NCBI GenBank assembly: GCA_015234425.1
Contig: JADGNE010000043.1
Location: 62,001 to 126,000 of the forward strand
DNA: 64,000 bases
Direction of reading: 5' to 3'
Source of the DNA: Devosia sp.
GTDB taxonomy: Bacteria > Pseudomonadota > Alphaproteobacteria > Rhizobiales > Devosiaceae
Shown here: in pieces, positions 52,740 through 61,239 of the stretch
Numbering within the stretch: position 1 is the stretch's first letter
Layout of the letters: each line of letters begins with the position of its first letter
Made by a program: the position numbers and the translations under genes
The notes under the pieces: model-generated
Told to the model about the DNA's origin: nothing
Database searches by the model: none
What the model saw: the letters and a program-made list of their open reading frames with translations, nothing else

Positions 52740-53474
52740 TCAGCCGCCTTCGGTGGCGGCGAGCAGCTCCATGGAGTAGGGCTCGTTGAGCTTGCCGGCC
52801 TTGAGCTGGGCCACGTCAGCGACTTCCACGATCCGGCCGTGGCGCATGACGGCGAGGCGATCACAGAGGAAGCTGACGACGGGCAGATTGTGCGTCACCA
52901 TGAGATAAGTGAGGTTCTGCTCGCGGCGGAGGCGCTTGAGGAGATTGAGGATTTCCGCCTGAACCGAAACGTCGAGCGCCGAGGTCGGCTCATCGAGCAG
53001 CAGCACTTTTGGCTCGAGCATCAGCGCCCGGGCGATGGCGACGCGCTGGCGCTGGCCGCCGGATAGCTGATGGGGAAAGCGGAACCGGAAGCGCTGGTCG
53101 AGACCGACCGAACGCAGGACCGCGTCGACGCGCTCGCCACGATTGCCGATGCCGTGGATGGCCAAAGGCTCGGTGAGGGCTGCGTCGATGGTTTTGCGCG
53201 GGTGGAGCGAGCCATAGGGGTCCTGGAACACCATCTGGACCTGACGCGACACGGCGCGATCAATCTTGTGATTGCGCGGCTGGCCGAGGACGGAAATCTC
53301 GCCCGTCCACTCCGGGGCAAGCCCGGCTATGGCGCGCAAAATGGTCGACTTTCCCGAGCCGCTTTCCCCGACGAGGGCAAAGCTCTCGCCTTCGGGGATG
53401 GACAGGGTGACATCATGGACGACCTTGCTGTCGCCATAGGAAATGTCGAGGTTCTTGAGGTCGATAGCGATCAT
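52740..53474 (-). CDS. Peptide ABC transporter ATPase, DppF type
   Basis: The 244-residue ATPase is a compact form with Walker A GESGSGKS, FQDPYGSLHPRK, signature LSGGQRQRVAIARAL, Walker B VLLLDEPTSALD and YLMVTHNLPVV. It lacks the long oligo_HPY tail (about 60-80 residues shorter than usual DppF). ATG 53474 overlaps the stop of the DppD-type gene by 4 bases, fixing the start. Confidence 0.92.
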   Translation of the reverse strand: MIAIDLKNLDISYGDSKVVHDVTLSIPEGESFALVGESGSGKSTILRAIAGLAPEWTGEISVLGQPRNHKIDRAVSRQVQMVFQDPYGSLHPRKTIDAALTEPLAIHGIGNRGERVDAVLRSVGLDQRFRFRFPHQLSGGQRQRVAIARALMLEPKVLLLDEPTSALDVSVQAEILNLLKRLRREQNLTYLMVTHNLPVVSFLCDRLAVMRHGRIVEVADVAQLKAGKLNEPYSMELLAATEGG

Positions 53475-54307
53475 GTGCCGGCCCATTGTGTCCGGTCGAG
53501 CACCGGCAGTTCATCTCTGACTTCGTCGATGACAGGCATGGCCGCGAGCAGGCCCCGCGTGTAGGGGTGCTGTGCCTTGTCGAGGTCACCGGCAGCGCAT
53601 TCTTCCACCACGCGGCCCGAATTCATCACCAGCACGCGGTCGCAATAGCGGCGGACGAGCGCCAGGTCATGGCTGATGAGGATGAGGCCCATGCCCTTGC
53701 GGGTGACAAGATCGTCGATGATGTCGAGCACCTGGGCCTGGACGGAAACGTCGAGCGCCGAAGTGGGCTCATCGGCGATGAGCAGTTCGGGTTCGGGGAT
53801 CAGCATCATGGCGATCATGATGCGCTGGCCCATGCCGCCCGAAACCTCGTGGGGGTAAAGCTTGGCGACGCGCTGGGGGTCGTTGATGCGGACGGCGCGC
53901 AGCATTTCGAGCACGCGAGCCTGCACATCGCGGCGCGGCAGCTTCTGGTGCGTGACGAGCGCCTCGGCGATCTGCTCGCCCACGGTCATCACCGGATTGA
54001 GCGAGAATTTGGGGTCCTGCATGACCATGGAAATGCGGGCGCCACGGATCGAGCGCATCTGCTTTTCGCTCTGGGCGAGAATGTCGATGCCTTCAAAGCT
54101 GAGCTTGTCGGCGGTTACCTCGCCCGGCTTGCGGATGAGCTTGAGGATCGAGCGGCCGGTCATGGATTTTCCGGAGCCAGATTCGCCCACAATGCCCAGA
54201 CGTTCGCGGCCGAGGGTGAAGGAGAGGCCCTTCACCACTTCGACGCGGCCCGAATGGGTCGGGAAGGAGACGCGCAGATTTTCGACTTCGAGAAGGGGCT
54301 TGGTCAT
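53471..54307 (-). CDS. Peptide ABC transporter ATPase, DppD type
   Basis: The 278-residue ATPase shows Walker A GESGSGKS, MQDPKFSLNPVMTVGEQ, signature VSGGMGQRIMIAMML (Gly for the usual Arg before Gln), Walker B LLIADEPTSALD and ILISHDLALV. The oligo_HPY tail is short. ATG 54307 shares a base with the permease stop (TGATG). A much longer open frame up to 55048 is antisense-like noise over the permease gene and is rejected. Confidence 0.92.
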   Translation of the reverse strand: MTKPLLEVENLRVSFPTHSGRVEVVKGLSFTLGRERLGIVGESGSGKSMTGRSILKLIRKPGEVTADKLSFEGIDILAQSEKQMRSIRGARISMVMQDPKFSLNPVMTVGEQIAEALVTHQKLPRRDVQARVLEMLRAVRINDPQRVAKLYPHEVSGGMGQRIMIAMMLIPEPELLIADEPTSALDVSVQAQVLDIIDDLVTRKGMGLILISHDLALVRRYCDRVLVMNSGRVVEECAAGDLDKAQHPYTRGLLAAMPVIDEVRDELPVLDRTQWAGT

Positions 54308-55209
54308 CAGCTCTTGCCCTCGTTCTTGGGGTCCAAAACATCGCGAAGCCCGTCGCCGAGGAAGCAGAAGCCGAGCGAGACGATGATGATGGCAAAGCCC
54401 GGCATGGTCGCAACCCACCACTGGTCGAGGATGAAGGTGCGGCCGCGCGAGATCATTGCGCCCCATTCGGGCAGCGGCGGCTGGGCGCCGAGGCCGATGA
54501 AGCCGAGACCGGCCGCGGTTAGGATCACGCCGGCCATGTCGAGGGTGACGCGCACGATCATTGAGGACGTGCAGAGCGGCAGGATGTGCTGGACGATGAC
54601 GCGGATCGGGCCACCACCGGCCAGCTGCACGGCCGAGATATATTCGGCATTGCGGATGGTCAGCGTTTCGGCGCGGGCAATACGCGCATAGGCGGGCCAG
54701 GAGGTGATGGCGATGGCGATGATGGCATTGTTGATGCCCGGGCCAAGCGCGGCGACGAAGGCGAGGGCCAGGATCAACTTGGGCAGCGACAGGAAGATGT
54801 CGGTAAAGCCCATGAGGATCCGGTCGACCCAGCCGCCGAAATAGCCGGCGATGGCGCCGATGAAGAGGCCGAGGGGCGCCGAGATCAGGGCCACAAGCAG
54901 AACGATGGTCAGCGTGATCTGGGACCCGTAGACGACGCGCGAGAAGATATCGCGGCCAAGCTCGTCTGTGCCCATCCAGTGGTCGCCCGAGGGCGGGAGC
55001 AGGCGATTGCCGAGGTTCTGCCCGGTGGGTGAGTAGGGGGCGATCCACGGAGCAAAGGCGGCCGTGAGCAGCAGGACGAGGATGATCAGCCCGCCGAGGA
55101 CGGAGAGCGGATTGCGCAGCAGGGCTGTCAGGACGCGATAGGCGCGTCCCGCATTGGCTTGCCAGCGGGAGGTGGGGCTATCGGCAAGGAGCCAGTCGCG
55201 AGTGGTCAT
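54307..55209 (-). CDS. Peptide ABC transporter permease, DppC type
   Basis: The 300-residue permease has a hydrophilic N-terminus (1-30), a helix LGGLIILVLLLTAAFAPWIA, GTDELGRDIFSRVVYGSQIT and an EAA loop GGGPIRVIVQHILPLCTSSM. It ends FLGDGLRDVLDPKNEG. Its ATG shares one base with the DppB-type stop. Confidence 0.93.
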   Translation of the reverse strand: MTTRDWLLADSPTSRWQANAGRAYRVLTALLRNPLSVLGGLIILVLLLTAAFAPWIAPYSPTGQNLGNRLLPPSGDHWMGTDELGRDIFSRVVYGSQITLTIVLLVALISAPLGLFIGAIAGYFGGWVDRILMGFTDIFLSLPKLILALAFVAALGPGINNAIIAIAITSWPAYARIARAETLTIRNAEYISAVQLAGGGPIRVIVQHILPLCTSSMIVRVTLDMAGVILTAAGLGFIGLGAQPPLPEWGAMISRGRTFILDQWWVATMPGFAIIIVSLGFCFLGDGLRDVLDPKNEGKS

Positions 55210-56282
55210 TAGCGTGCCCTCGGGTCGAGGACGCGGTAGAGCACGTCGGAGACCTTGTTGATGAAAATGAAGACGGCGCCGATCACCAGGGTCGAGCCGA
55301 GCACGGCATTCATGTCGGCGTTGAGGAGCGCCGTGGTGAGGTAATTGCCGATACCGGGCCAGGAGAACACGGTCTCGATCATCACCGAACCTTCGAGCAG
55401 GCCGGCGTAGGAGAGGCCGATGACGGTGATCAGCGGAACCCGGATCGGATTGAAGGCGTGGCGCCAGATGACGATCCGCTCGGGCACGCCCTTGACGCGC
55501 GCCGTGGTGACGAACTCCTGGTTGAGCTGGTCGAGCATGAAGCTGCGCGTCATGCGGGCGATATAGGCAAGGCTAAAGAAGCCGAGCACCGACGCCGGCA
55601 GGATGATGTGCCAGACGGCATTCCAGAAAATATCGATCTCGCCGCGGATGAGGCTGTCGATCAGGATCATGCCGGTGACCGGTTGGACAAGGCCATCATA
55701 GAAGATGTCGAGCCGGCCCGGTCCGCCGACCCAGCGCAGGCGGGCGTAAAAGAGCGCGAGGCCGACCAGACCAAGCCAGAAGGCCGGCACTGAATAGCCG
55801 AGCAGGCCGACGACACGGATCGCCTGATCGAGCCAGCTGCCCTGCCGGGCGGCGGCGGTCACCCCGAGCGGTACGCCAAGGGCAACGCCGATGAGGATAC
55901 CGAGCGTTGCCATTTCAAACGTGGCCGGGAAAAACCGGCTGAGGTCCTCGGCAACGGGGCGTCCTGTCGAGACGGAGCGGCCGAGGTCGCCGGTCAGCAC
56001 ATTGCCCACATAGGAGATGAACTGCTCATAGAGCGGGCGGTCGAGACCCATGGCGCTGGCAGCAGCATCATATTGCGCCTGCGTGGCGCGATCGCCGACC
56101 ACCGAGAGCACCGGATCGATGGGGATCACCCGGCCGATGAAGAAGGTGATGGCCATGAGGCCAAGAAAAGTGAGGAAAAGCGTGATGAGGAAGCCGGCAA
56201 TGGCCGAAAAGCGCCGTCCGAGACGCTTTTTCGGGGCTGCGGCAGCGGGCGCTACTTCCATGGAGGGCTGATCAACGCTCAC
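55209..56282 (-). CDS. Peptide ABC transporter permease, DppB type
   Basis: The 357-residue permease has an unusually long cytoplasmic N-terminus (about 1-30, Pro/Ala/Lys-rich) before helix 1 (AIAGFLITLFLTFLGLMAIT). Then come AASAMGLDRPLYEQFISYVG and GDLGRSVSTGRPVAEDL, the EAA loop KGVPERIVIWRHAFNPIRV and the C-terminal VLYRVLDPRAR. The start is GTG 56282 with AGAGG ahead. It is the first gene of the minus-strand half of system 3 and divergent from the XRE regulator. Confidence 0.92.
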   Translation of the reverse strand: MSVDQPSMEVAPAAAAPKKRLGRRFSAIAGFLITLFLTFLGLMAITFFIGRVIPIDPVLSVVGDRATQAQYDAAASAMGLDRPLYEQFISYVGNVLTGDLGRSVSTGRPVAEDLSRFFPATFEMATLGILIGVALGVPLGVTAAARQGSWLDQAIRVVGLLGYSVPAFWLGLVGLALFYARLRWVGGPGRLDIFYDGLVQPVTGMILIDSLIRGEIDIFWNAVWHIILPASVLGFFSLAYIARMTRSFMLDQLNQEFVTTARVKGVPERIVIWRHAFNPIRVPLITVIGLSYAGLLEGSVMIETVFSWPGIGNYLTTALLNADMNAVLGSTLVIGAVFIFINKVSDVLYRVLDPRAR

Positions 56283-56340
56283 GCGAAAACCTCTTGTAGA
56301 AACAAAAACTTATCGCCGCAGAATAACCATCCTGCGGAGC

Positions 56341-56402
56341 GGGAAACCTTGATATTTCCCTTTCACCATACAAGAAACTTTGCTTATATCAAAAAAACTT
56401 TG
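56341..56402. promoter_or_regulatory. Operator-like repeats between permease and XRE genes
   Basis: AAACTTTG occurs at 56375-56382 and 56395-56402, exactly 20 bp apart (two helical turns). GGGAAA-N8-TTTCCC lies at 56341-56360. The sites precede both divergent transcripts and are candidate binding sites for the XRE-cupin regulator. Confidence 0.5.
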
Positions 56403-56412
56403 GTGAGGGATA

Positions 56413-57087
56413 ATGGCGCAAGAGGCCACTGCAAGAGCGCAAGGAGAGCATCCGAAAGTGGGCGCGTTGATCCGCGCTCGCCGGCGCCAGCAGCACATGA
56501 CCCTGATGCAATTGGGTGAGGCGGCGGACGTCTCGGTTGGATATCTCAGCCAGGTGGAGCGTGACCATGCGACACCTTCTCTGGGCACGCTGGCGCAGGT
56601 TGCCCGGGCCCTCGGGGTCTCCATCGACTACTTCATTTCCGCGCCAGCCACGCATAACGCCCTGACCCGCACGGGCGAGCGCAACCGTTTTTCGATCGAT
56701 GGATCATCGGTTGTCTATGAGCGGCTTGGGGCCGACTTTCCCGGCAATCAGCTCTCGAGTTTTCTCATGACCGTGCCGCCGGGCTATCGCTCGGAGACAG
56801 TCGCCCACGAAGGGGAAGAGATTCTCTTCGTGCTCGAAGGCGCGATCACCCAGCGGCTCGACGGCGAGGACATGGTGATGAATGCCGGCGACAGCCTGCA
56901 TTTTCGCGGCAATCGCCCCCATTCCTGGTCCAACCACACAGATCAGCCTGCGCGTCTCCTGTGGACGGGCACGCTCGCACTCTTCCGTTCGACGGCCCGA
57001 CCACCACGGTCAGCCACGACGAAGCCAAAACCCGGCATCAATAAGCCGGCTAACAAAAAAATCACCCCTAAGGAGAAACGCACATGA
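56413..57087 (+). CDS. XRE-family regulator with C-terminal cupin domain
   Basis: The 224-residue regulator has an N-terminal HTH_3 (about 15-72: GALIRARRRQQHMTLMQLGE, VSVGYLSQVERDHATPSLGT) and a cupin_2 sensor (about 120-185: VAHEGEEILFVLEGAITQRL, GDSLHFRGNRPHSWSN). In this class the cupin binds an amino acid or similar ligand. A basic Pro/Lys-rich tail (190-224) is longer than usual. The 3' end overlaps the start of the binding-protein gene by 4 bases and contains its ribosome binding site, a tight coupling of regulator to receptor. Confidence 0.9.
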   Translation: MAQEATARAQGEHPKVGALIRARRRQQHMTLMQLGEAADVSVGYLSQVERDHATPSLGTLAQVARALGVSIDYFISAPATHNALTRTGERNRFSIDGSSVVYERLGADFPGNQLSSFLMTVPPGYRSETVAHEGEEILFVLEGAITQRLDGEDMVMNAGDSLHFRGNRPHSWSNHTDQPARLLWTGTLALFRSTARPPRSATTKPKPGINKPANKKITPKEKRT

Positions 57088-58673
57088 AGCTCTTCCGCGC
57101 CGCCCTTCTGGCCTCCGCGCTGGCCCTGCCGCTGGCGGCAGGTGCCGCCTACGCCGCCACCCCCGCCGATGCGCTGGTCATTGCCCAGAACATCGACGAT
57201 ATCGTCGCCCTCGACCCCGCACAGGCCTATGAATTCTCGGCCGGCGAGATCAATGCCAACCTCTATGACAAGCTCGTCCAGTACGACGCTGCCGACACCA
57301 CCGTGCTGGCACCGGGCCTTGCCTCGGAATGGGTTGCCGACGAAGCAGCCAAGACGCTGACCTTCACCATGCGTGATGGCGCCAATTTCGCGTCCGGCAA
57401 TCCGGTTCGTGCCGAAGACGTGCACTTCTCGTTCAAGCGCGTCGTGACGCTGAACCTGACCCCGGCCTTCATCCTGACCCAGCTCGGCTGGACCCCGGAA
57501 AACATCGACGAGATGGTGACCGTGGACGGCAACAAGGTCGTCGTGAAGTGGAGCGGTGATTTCGCGTCGGCCTTCGTGCTGAACGTGCTGGCTGCCCGTC
57601 CGGGCGCTATCGTCGACGAAGTTCTTGTGCGCGAGCACGAAGTCGACGGCGACTGGGGCAATGCCTGGCTGAACACCAATTCGGCCGGTTCTGGCCCGTT
57701 CGTTCTGACCGACTACCGTCCGGCTGAACTCGTGCGCCTCACCGCCAACGAGACCTACTGGAACGGCGCACCGGCAATGAAGCAGGTGCTGATCCGTCAT
57801 GTGGCCGAAGCCGCAACCCAGCAGCTGCTGCTGAACTCCGGCGACGTGGATATCGCCAAGAACCTGACCTCCGACCAGGTGGCGGGTCTTTCGAGCGATG
57901 CGGTCAAGGTGGAAACCTATCCGCAGGCCGCCGTGCACTTCCTCTCGTTCAACCAGAAGACCGACGAGCTGACCGACCCGGCGATCTGGGAAGCTGCGCG
58001 TTATCTCGTCGACTATGACGGCATGACCCAGACCTTCCTCAAGGGCCAGATGGAAAAGCACCAGGCCTTCTGGCCGAAGGGCTTCCCGGGCTCCTACGAC
58101 GAGACCCCGTTCACCTATGACGTCGAAAAGGCCAAGCAGATCCTTGCTGACGCCGGCATCGAAACGCCGATCAATGTGACGCTGGACGTGATCAACTCGA
58201 CCCCGTTCACCGACATTGCACAGTCGCTGCAGGCCGGCTTCTCCGAAGCAGGCATCAACTTCGACATCCTGCCGGGCACCGGCGCCCAGGTGATCACGAA
58301 GTACCGTGAGCGCACGCATCAGGCCATGCTGCTCTATTGGGGCCCGGACTTCATGGATCCGCACTCCAATGCCAAGGCGTTCGCCTACAACTCGAACAAT
58401 TCGGACGAGACTTATGCTGCAACGACCACATGGCGTAACGCCTGGGCTGTGCCGCAGGAAATGAACGACGAAGTCACCGCAGCGCTGGCCGAAGCCGACC
58501 AGTCCAAGCGCAACGAGCTCTATATCGACCTTCAGAAGAAGGTTCAGGCCGAGAGCCCGATCGTCATCATGTTCCAGGCCGCCCTGCAGATCGCCATGGG
58601 CAGCAATGTTGACGGTTATGTGAATGGCTCCAATTCGGACTTCGTGTACTACCGCCTCGTAACAAAGAACTGA
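57084..58673 (+). CDS. Peptide ABC transporter substrate-binding protein (SBP_bac_5)
   Basis: The 529-residue exported protein has signal peptide MKLFRAALLASALALPLAAG to about residue 24 (AAYA). The mature part has DIVALDPAQAYEFSAGEINA, TLTFTMRDGANFASG, VRAEDVHFSFKRVV, NSAGSGPFVLTDYRPAELVR and NSNNSDETYAATTTWRN. It serves ABC system 3, whose permeases and ATPases are on the opposite strand. AAGGAG precedes ATG 57084. Three hairpins follow its stop. Confidence 0.92.
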   Translation: MKLFRAALLASALALPLAAGAAYAATPADALVIAQNIDDIVALDPAQAYEFSAGEINANLYDKLVQYDAADTTVLAPGLASEWVADEAAKTLTFTMRDGANFASGNPVRAEDVHFSFKRVVTLNLTPAFILTQLGWTPENIDEMVTVDGNKVVVKWSGDFASAFVLNVLAARPGAIVDEVLVREHEVDGDWGNAWLNTNSAGSGPFVLTDYRPAELVRLTANETYWNGAPAMKQVLIRHVAEAATQQLLLNSGDVDIAKNLTSDQVAGLSSDAVKVETYPQAAVHFLSFNQKTDELTDPAIWEAARYLVDYDGMTQTFLKGQMEKHQAFWPKGFPGSYDETPFTYDVEKAKQILADAGIETPINVTLDVINSTPFTDIAQSLQAGFSEAGINFDILPGTGAQVITKYRERTHQAMLLYWGPDFMDPHSNAKAFAYNSNNSDETYAATTTWRNAWAVPQEMNDEVTAALAEADQSKRNELYIDLQKKVQAESPIVIMFQAALQIAMGSNVDGYVNGSNSDFVYYRLVTKN

Positions 58674-58689
58674 TCCCACAGCGGATTCG

Positions 58690-58750
58690 TGCGGGGTTTC
58701 GGCCCCGCAGGTTCTCCAGATAGACGGCGACTGTCCCTCGTGTCGCCGTC
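58690..58750 (+). repeat. Two tandem hairpins after binding-protein gene 3
   Basis: TGCGGGG-tttcgg-CCCCGCA (58690-58709) and GACGGCGAC-N10-GTCGCCGTC (58723-58750) are perfect stems directly behind the binding-protein stop. They probably protect the 3' end of its message. Confidence 0.7.
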
Positions 58751-58752
58751 TC

Positions 58753-58799
58753 GCGGAGCCGGGCATCCTCCTCCCGTCCGGCTCCGCCTCCTCTTTTTT
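58753..58799 (+). terminator. Rho-independent terminator after binding-protein gene 3
   Basis: GCGGAGCCGG and CCGGCTCCGC form a perfect 10-bp stem with a 15-base loop, followed by CTCCTCTTTTTT. Confidence 0.88.
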
Positions 58800-58811
58800 A
58801 AAATTGATAGA

Positions 58812-58932
58812 CCCCTCACCCTAGCCCTCTCCCCAGAGGGGCGAGGGGACTGGATCGAGTTTGTGGCAAAATCTCTGCAAGCGCGCCGGTCGTCTTCCCT
58901 CGCCCCTGTGGGGAGAGGGTTAGGGTGAGGGG
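58812..58932. repeat. Long-inverted-end repeat element, copy 3
   Basis: Left end CCCCTCACCCTAGCCCTCTC (58812-58834 in full) and right end (58910-58932) match as inverted repeats at 22 of 23 positions. The core has GGATCGAGTTTGT at 58852-58864, related to the cores of the 43.5- and 52.0-kb copies. Confidence 0.8.
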
Positions 58933-58965
58933 CCGCGCCCCGTAAGCAACCAGCGAGTTATTCTC

Positions 58966-60069
58966 ATGAATCCAACACTTTCCGCCCGCATGGCCAAGCT
59001 GCGCAAGCGTATGGCCGAGACCAATACCGATCTCGTCGTGATCGGCCCTTCGAGCCACATGACTTATCTGGCCGATCTCGCCCCGCATGGGGACGAGCGC
59101 CCGGTCATGCTGCTGGTGAGCAAGGATTTTGCCGGCTTCCTGATGCCGGCGCTCAATGTCGACAGCTCGCGTCAGCACACTGATCTGCCGTTTTTCCCAT
59201 GGGCCGACGCCGATGGCCCGGACGCTGCCCTCGAGCAGCTGATCGACGCAACCGGCATTTCGCGCATCAGTCCCTCGGTGGTGATCGACGAAACCATGCG
59301 GGCCGACTTTGCGCTGCTGCTGCTCGATGCGCTGCCGGGGGCAACACGCCGGTTCACGCAGGACACTGTCGGCTATCTGCGCTCGCGAAAGGACCAGGCC
59401 GAGTTTGACCTGCTCAAGGCCTCGCACCTGCTCAATGACGGCGCCATGGCCGCCGGTTTCGCCGCGCTCAGGGAAGGCATCACCGAGGTCGAAGTGGCCG
59501 AAGTGATCGCAAAATTCTACAAGGACAATGGCGCGACGACGCAGTTCATCTCGGTGTGCTTTGGCCCCAATGGCGCCTTCCCGCATCACCACACCGGCGC
59601 CACCAGGCTCAAGGCGGGCGATGCCGTGCTGCTCGACATTGGCGGGCGAATCAACGGCTATCCTTCGGACATGACCCGCATGGGCTATTTCGGCAGCAAG
59701 CCGGAAGGCTATGACGAGATCCATGCCATCGTCGACCAGGCAGTGGAAGCAGCCCTGGCCGCGGTCAAGCCGGGTGTGCAGGCCAAGGAAATCGACAAGG
59801 CGGCGCGCGATGTGATCACCGCTGCCGGCTATGGCGAAAAATTCCTGCACCGCACCGGGCACGGCCTCGGCATCGACGTGCACGAAGCCCCCTATATCAC
59901 TGGCACCAGCGAGACCGTGCTCGATGAGGGCATGGTGTTCTCGATCGAGCCGGGCATCTATCTGCAGGGCAGGTTCGGCCTGCGGCTGGAAGAGATCGTC
60001 ATGATCCGCAATGGCAAGGCTGAAATTTTCTCGGAAATGCCGCGCACGGCGGTGGCGACTGGCGTCTGA
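58966..60069 (+). CDS. Xaa-Pro aminopeptidase/prolidase (M24)
   Basis: The 367-residue M24 peptidase has a creatinase_N domain (about 10-130) and a catalytic domain. All metal ligands are present: Asp pair in LLDIGGRINGYPSDMTRMGY, His in HRTGHGLGIDVHEAPYI, Glu in MVFSIEPGIY and Glu in LRLEEIVMI. It should remove N-terminal residues ahead of proline or split Xaa-Pro dipeptides in the cytoplasm. It follows ABC system 3's binding-protein gene, separated by a terminator and a repeat, so it may have its own promoter. The ribosome binding site is weak. Confidence 0.92.
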   Translation: MNPTLSARMAKLRKRMAETNTDLVVIGPSSHMTYLADLAPHGDERPVMLLVSKDFAGFLMPALNVDSSRQHTDLPFFPWADADGPDAALEQLIDATGISRISPSVVIDETMRADFALLLLDALPGATRRFTQDTVGYLRSRKDQAEFDLLKASHLLNDGAMAAGFAALREGITEVEVAEVIAKFYKDNGATTQFISVCFGPNGAFPHHHTGATRLKAGDAVLLDIGGRINGYPSDMTRMGYFGSKPEGYDEIHAIVDQAVEAALAAVKPGVQAKEIDKAARDVITAAGYGEKFLHRTGHGLGIDVHEAPYITGTSETVLDEGMVFSIEPGIYLQGRFGLRLEEIVMIRNGKAEIFSEMPRTAVATGV

Positions 60070-60246
60070 GGTCAGGCCTCGGGGGATGTATGGCTGTACG
60101 CAGCTCCGCGTGAGGAGGCCGTCCGGCCGATGGACACAGCGTTTCCGACCTGGATGGGGGCGGGGGCGCTGTGTTGCTTTGTATGATCTGCTGACAGTCG
60201 CTCGTATTACGAACTGTTGATTTTTTCGGTTTATGTGCGATTGGGT

Positions 60247-60272
60247 GCAATTGCGTTTCAATTTGCGCAAAT
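60247..60272. promoter_or_regulatory. Palindromic sites upstream of the DeoR-type gene
   Basis: GCAATTGC (60247-60254) and ATTTGCGCAAAT (60261-60272) are perfect palindromes about 70-100 bp before the DeoR-type start. A related ATTTGCGC-A-GCGCAAAT lies at 62804-62820. They are candidate operators. Confidence 0.45.
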
Positions 60273-60343
60273 GCGAAGGCGTGACCTTGCGATCGCCGGA
60301 AGCGAAGGCTAAATCGTTAGCAGAAGCGATCGGAGGGCGTAAT

Positions 60344-61189
60344 TTGGCCGATTCCAACTCGAAGCCAGTCGAATCGGCAGCGCGCAAGGGGCGGAAATCC
60401 CTGGCGGAAGCTGGTCGTCAGAACCTGCTCGCCGAACCGCGGCGGATGAAAATTCTCGAATGGTTGCAGGAAGAAGGCAGCGCAAGGGTGCGCGACCTGT
60501 CCGTGGCTTTCGCTGTGTCCGAGGCGACGATCCGGCAGGATCTCGAGCGGCTGGATGCGGATGGCTTCGTCAACCGTGAGCATGGCGGTGCGCATCTGAA
60601 GTCCGTGCCGCAGCAGGTGCAGTCGATGTCGCTGCACCACATGATCAATATGGATCGCAAGAAGAAGATCGGGCGCGCCGCGGCGGGTCTGGTGGGCGCT
60701 GGCGAAACCATCATCCTCGATGCCGGCTCGACGACGACCGAAATCGCCAACAATCTCGTTTCGCATGAGAATTTGAACGTCATCACCAATGCGATCAATA
60801 TCGCCTTGCTGCTCGGCGCCCTGCCGAGCATGACGGTTCACATGTCGGGTGGTCACTTCAAGGCGCCGACATTGTCGCTCTCCGGGGAGAAGGCGGGCGA
60901 GTTTTTCCAGGGCATATTTGCCGAGAAACTTTTCCTCGCGACGGCAGCCGTGTCCTTCGAGGCCGGACTGACTTTCCCGGCCATGGCGGATTTGTACGTC
61001 AAGCGCGCCATGATCAAGGCGGCATCCAAGGTGTATCTTGTTGCCGACAGCACCAAGATCGGGCGCACGTCGTTCTCCTCGCTCGGCCCCCTCGATGTGG
61101 TCAGCGGTTTCATCACCGATGACGGCATTACCGAAGAAGACCAGCGCGAATTCGAGCGCCGCGGCATCGAAGTCATCGTCGCCAAGTAA
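60344..61189 (+). CDS. DeoR-family transcriptional regulator
   Basis: The 281-residue regulator has a DeoR HTH (about 35-90: RRMKILEWLQEEGSARVRDL, VSEATIRQDLERLDADGFVN, REHGGAHL) and the sugar-phosphate sensor DeoRC with GETIILDAGSTTTEIANNL and FLATAAVSFEAGLTFPAMAD. Effectors are usually phosphorylated sugars. TTG 60344 is preferred because GGAGGG is placed six bases ahead; an ATG at 60233 is in frame but unsupported and overlaps the operator palindromes. Its target is probably the amino-sugar genes downstream. Confidence 0.88.
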   Translation: MADSNSKPVESAARKGRKSLAEAGRQNLLAEPRRMKILEWLQEEGSARVRDLSVAFAVSEATIRQDLERLDADGFVNREHGGAHLKSVPQQVQSMSLHHMINMDRKKKIGRAAAGLVGAGETIILDAGSTTTEIANNLVSHENLNVITNAINIALLLGALPSMTVHMSGGHFKAPTLSLSGEKAGEFFQGIFAEKLFLATAAVSFEAGLTFPAMADLYVKRAMIKAASKVYLVADSTKIGRTSFSSLGPLDVVSGFITDDGITEEDQREFERRGIEVIVAK

Positions 61190-61201
61190 TTTGTTCGGTT
61201 C

Positions 61202-61232
61202 GGCCGCACTCGGGGTGGAGCGCGGCCTTTTT
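61202..61232 (+). terminator. Terminator of the DeoR-type gene
   Basis: GGCCGC and GCGGCC form a stem enclosing about 14 bases, followed by TTTTT. It lies 12 bp past the stop and just before the convergent AHSA1-type gene end. Confidence 0.7.
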
Positions 61233-61239
61233 GTTGGCG

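Noticed and set aside
54310..55048. N-terminal extension of the DppD-type ATPase through the permease gene
   Set aside because: The extended frame overlaps a clear permease and lacks any domain; the ATG at 54307 is coupled to the permease stop.
56980..57087. Frameshift at the C-terminus of the XRE-cupin protein
   Set aside because: The basic tail is unusual, but the cupin domain is complete and the tail encodes the next gene's ribosome binding site, so read-through by design is simpler.
58966..60069. Second ectoine-hydrolase-like M24 protein
   Set aside because: All five metal ligands of a normal M24 peptidase are present, so an Xaa-Pro peptidase call is better.
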